Shown: one piece after another, positions 4,945 through 5,765 of the stretch
Numbering within the stretch: position 1 is the first letter of the stretch
How the letters are laid out: each line of letters begins with the position of its first letter
Program-made: the position numbers and the translations under genes
The notes under the pieces: generated by a model
Databases searched by the model: none
The model's input: the letters and a program-made list of their open reading frames with translations, nothing else
What the model was told of the DNA's origin: nothing
NCBI GenBank assembly: GCA_028705545.1
Contig: JAQWDG010000122.1
Location: 1-5,765 of the forward strand
DNA: 5,765 nt
Direction: 5' to 3'
Origin: Methanoregula sp.
GTDB lineage: Archaea; Halobacteriota; Methanomicrobia; Methanomicrobiales; Methanospirillaceae

Positions 4945-5765
4945 ATGACCGCTTGCAGGATCCTGTTCCTTGTTATCGACGGCCTCTCCGACCGGCCCTG
5001 CCCGGAGCTCAAAAACCTCACCCCCCTGGAAGCGGCAGACCGCCCGGTGTTAAACCGGTTCGCCCGTGAGGGTATATGCGGCATCATGGACCCCATCGCC
5101 CCGGGCATCCGGCCCGGGTCCGACACGGCCCATCTCGCCCTTTTGGGCTACGACCCCCGCACCTGCTACACCGGCCGTGGCCCGCTCGAATGCGAGGGCA
5201 CGGGGATCCGGATGGAACCGGGCATGATCGGCTTCCGGTGCAACTATGCGACAGTATCACCGGACGGGATCGTGACCGACCGGCGGGCCGGGAGGATCCA
5301 CGATACTTCTACCCTCTCGCAGGCTGTGCAGGACGGTGTCGATCTCTCGAAGTACGGGATCGAATTTGTGTTCCGGTCCGGAGCCGGCCACCGGGCGGCG
5401 CTCGCTTTCAAGGGAGACGGGCTCGGCAACTGCGTCTCTTCAAACGACCCGAAAAAAGACGGTGTGCCCCCGCTTGCCGTCAGCCCGCTGCGAGACGATG
5501 CACGGGATAAAAAGACCGCCGATGCCTGTAACGAGTTTGTCCGGCAGTCAACGGAGATCCTCGCCGATCACCCGGTCAACCGGGAGCGGGAGAAACGGGG
5601 CCTTTCCCCGGCAAACATCGTGCTCGTGCGGGGCGCCGGGGAGATGGGGCGCTTTACGCCGTTTAAGGAAAAATACGGGCTTGACGGGAGCGTAATCGCA
5701 GCGGCAAGCCTGATCGCCGGCATCGGGAGCGCTGTCGGCCTCGAACGGGTGCCGGTCGAGGGCAT
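4945..5765 (+). CDS. apgM: Archaeal 2,3-bisphosphoglycerate-independent phosphoglycerate mutase (3' end beyond window)
   Basis: The frame is open from ATG 4945 to the right edge: 273 codons of a family usually about 400 long. ApgM interconverts 3-phosphoglycerate and 2-phosphoglycerate in glycolysis and gluconeogenesis, using two metal ions and a phosphoserine intermediate; it belongs to the alkaline phosphatase superfamily. Seen are the N-terminal metal motif VIDGLSDRP (D12, D16), the nucleophile motif GSDTAHLALLGYDP (58-71, S59), GRGPLE (77-82), FRCNYATV (97-104), TDRRAGRI (111-118), GAGHRAAL (146-153), SSNDPKKDG (165-173) and NIVLVRGAG (224-232). The remaining metal-binding His/Asp residues should lie past the edge. 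No Shine-Dalgarno precedes the ATG (upstream reads CACTCCTTAACGAT), which with the nearby TATA-like box suggests a leaderless or nearly leaderless mRNA. Some members of the wider family act on phosphonates or other phosphoesters, but these motifs fit ApgM well. Confidence 0.93.
   Translation, partial: MTACRILFLVIDGLSDRPCPELKNLTPLEAADRPVLNRFAREGICGIMDPIAPGIRPGSDTAHLALLGYDPRTCYTGRGPLECEGTGIRMEPGMIGFRCNYATVSPDGIVTDRRAGRIHDTSTLSQAVQDGVDLSKYGIEFVFRSGAGHRAALAFKGDGLGNCVSSNDPKKDGVPPLAVSPLRDDARDKKTADACNEFVRQSTEILADHPVNREREKRGLSPANIVLVRGAGEMGRFTPFKEKYGLDGSVIAAASLIAGIGSAVGLERVPVEG

Noticed and set aside
1..5765. tRNA, rRNA, CRISPR arrays, insertion sequences and C/D box RNAs
   Set aside because: I saw no tRNA-like B-box GTTC context in a full cloverleaf, no spaced repeats, no transposase-like frames or terminal inverted repeats, and no RTGATGA/CTGA pair in the spacers.

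Overview
The window reads as chromosomal DNA from a euryarchaeal methanogen, most likely a GC-rich member of the Methanomicrobiales (Methanoregula-like; genus inferred only from base composition, gene set and recall of gene order). The domain call is firm: ribosomal protein S3Ae, the long archaeal/eukaryotic-type S15, the KEOPS subunit Pcc1 and the archaeal-type phosphoglycerate mutase ApgM are all archaeal genes. Starts carry archaeal Shine-Dalgarno sites (GAGGT, GGAGG), and AT-rich TATA-like boxes stand out against the GC-rich background.

Layout. Bases 1-605 (minus strand) hold the 5' part of an unrecognised protein that runs off the left edge; it has an Arg-Asn-x3-His motif typical of HEPN ribonuclease-like domains. 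A 132-base divergent spacer (606-737) separates it from a complete Bcr/CflA-type drug:proton antiporter of the major facilitator superfamily (738-1976, plus). A 201-base AT-rich spacer (1977-2177) follows; its second half can fold into a multi-branched structure just upstream of the rps15 ribosome-binding site. Then comes a tight plus-strand cluster: rps15 (2178-2636), a RecJ-like DHH/DHHA1 phosphoesterase (2666-3886), pcc1 (3883-4131, overlapping the previous stop) and rps3ae (4152-4760). A T-rich terminator follows. The last gene, apgM (4945 to the right edge), has its own promoter-like box and no clear ribosome-binding site.

How the genes work together. The four-gene cluster is informational: two small-subunit ribosomal proteins flank a RecJ/Cdc45-related nuclease tied to replication and repair, and a subunit of the complex that makes t6A37 on ANN-decoding tRNAs. 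Co-transcription would couple ribosome assembly, tRNA modification and DNA maintenance to growth. ApgM is a glycolysis/gluconeogenesis enzyme and appears to be a separate unit. The left-hand pair (HEPN-like protein and efflux pump) looks like accessory or defence/resistance cargo beside the conserved block. The most interesting candidate is the possible structured leader before rps15, because S15 is a classic autoregulator in bacteria and I know of no described archaeal equivalent.
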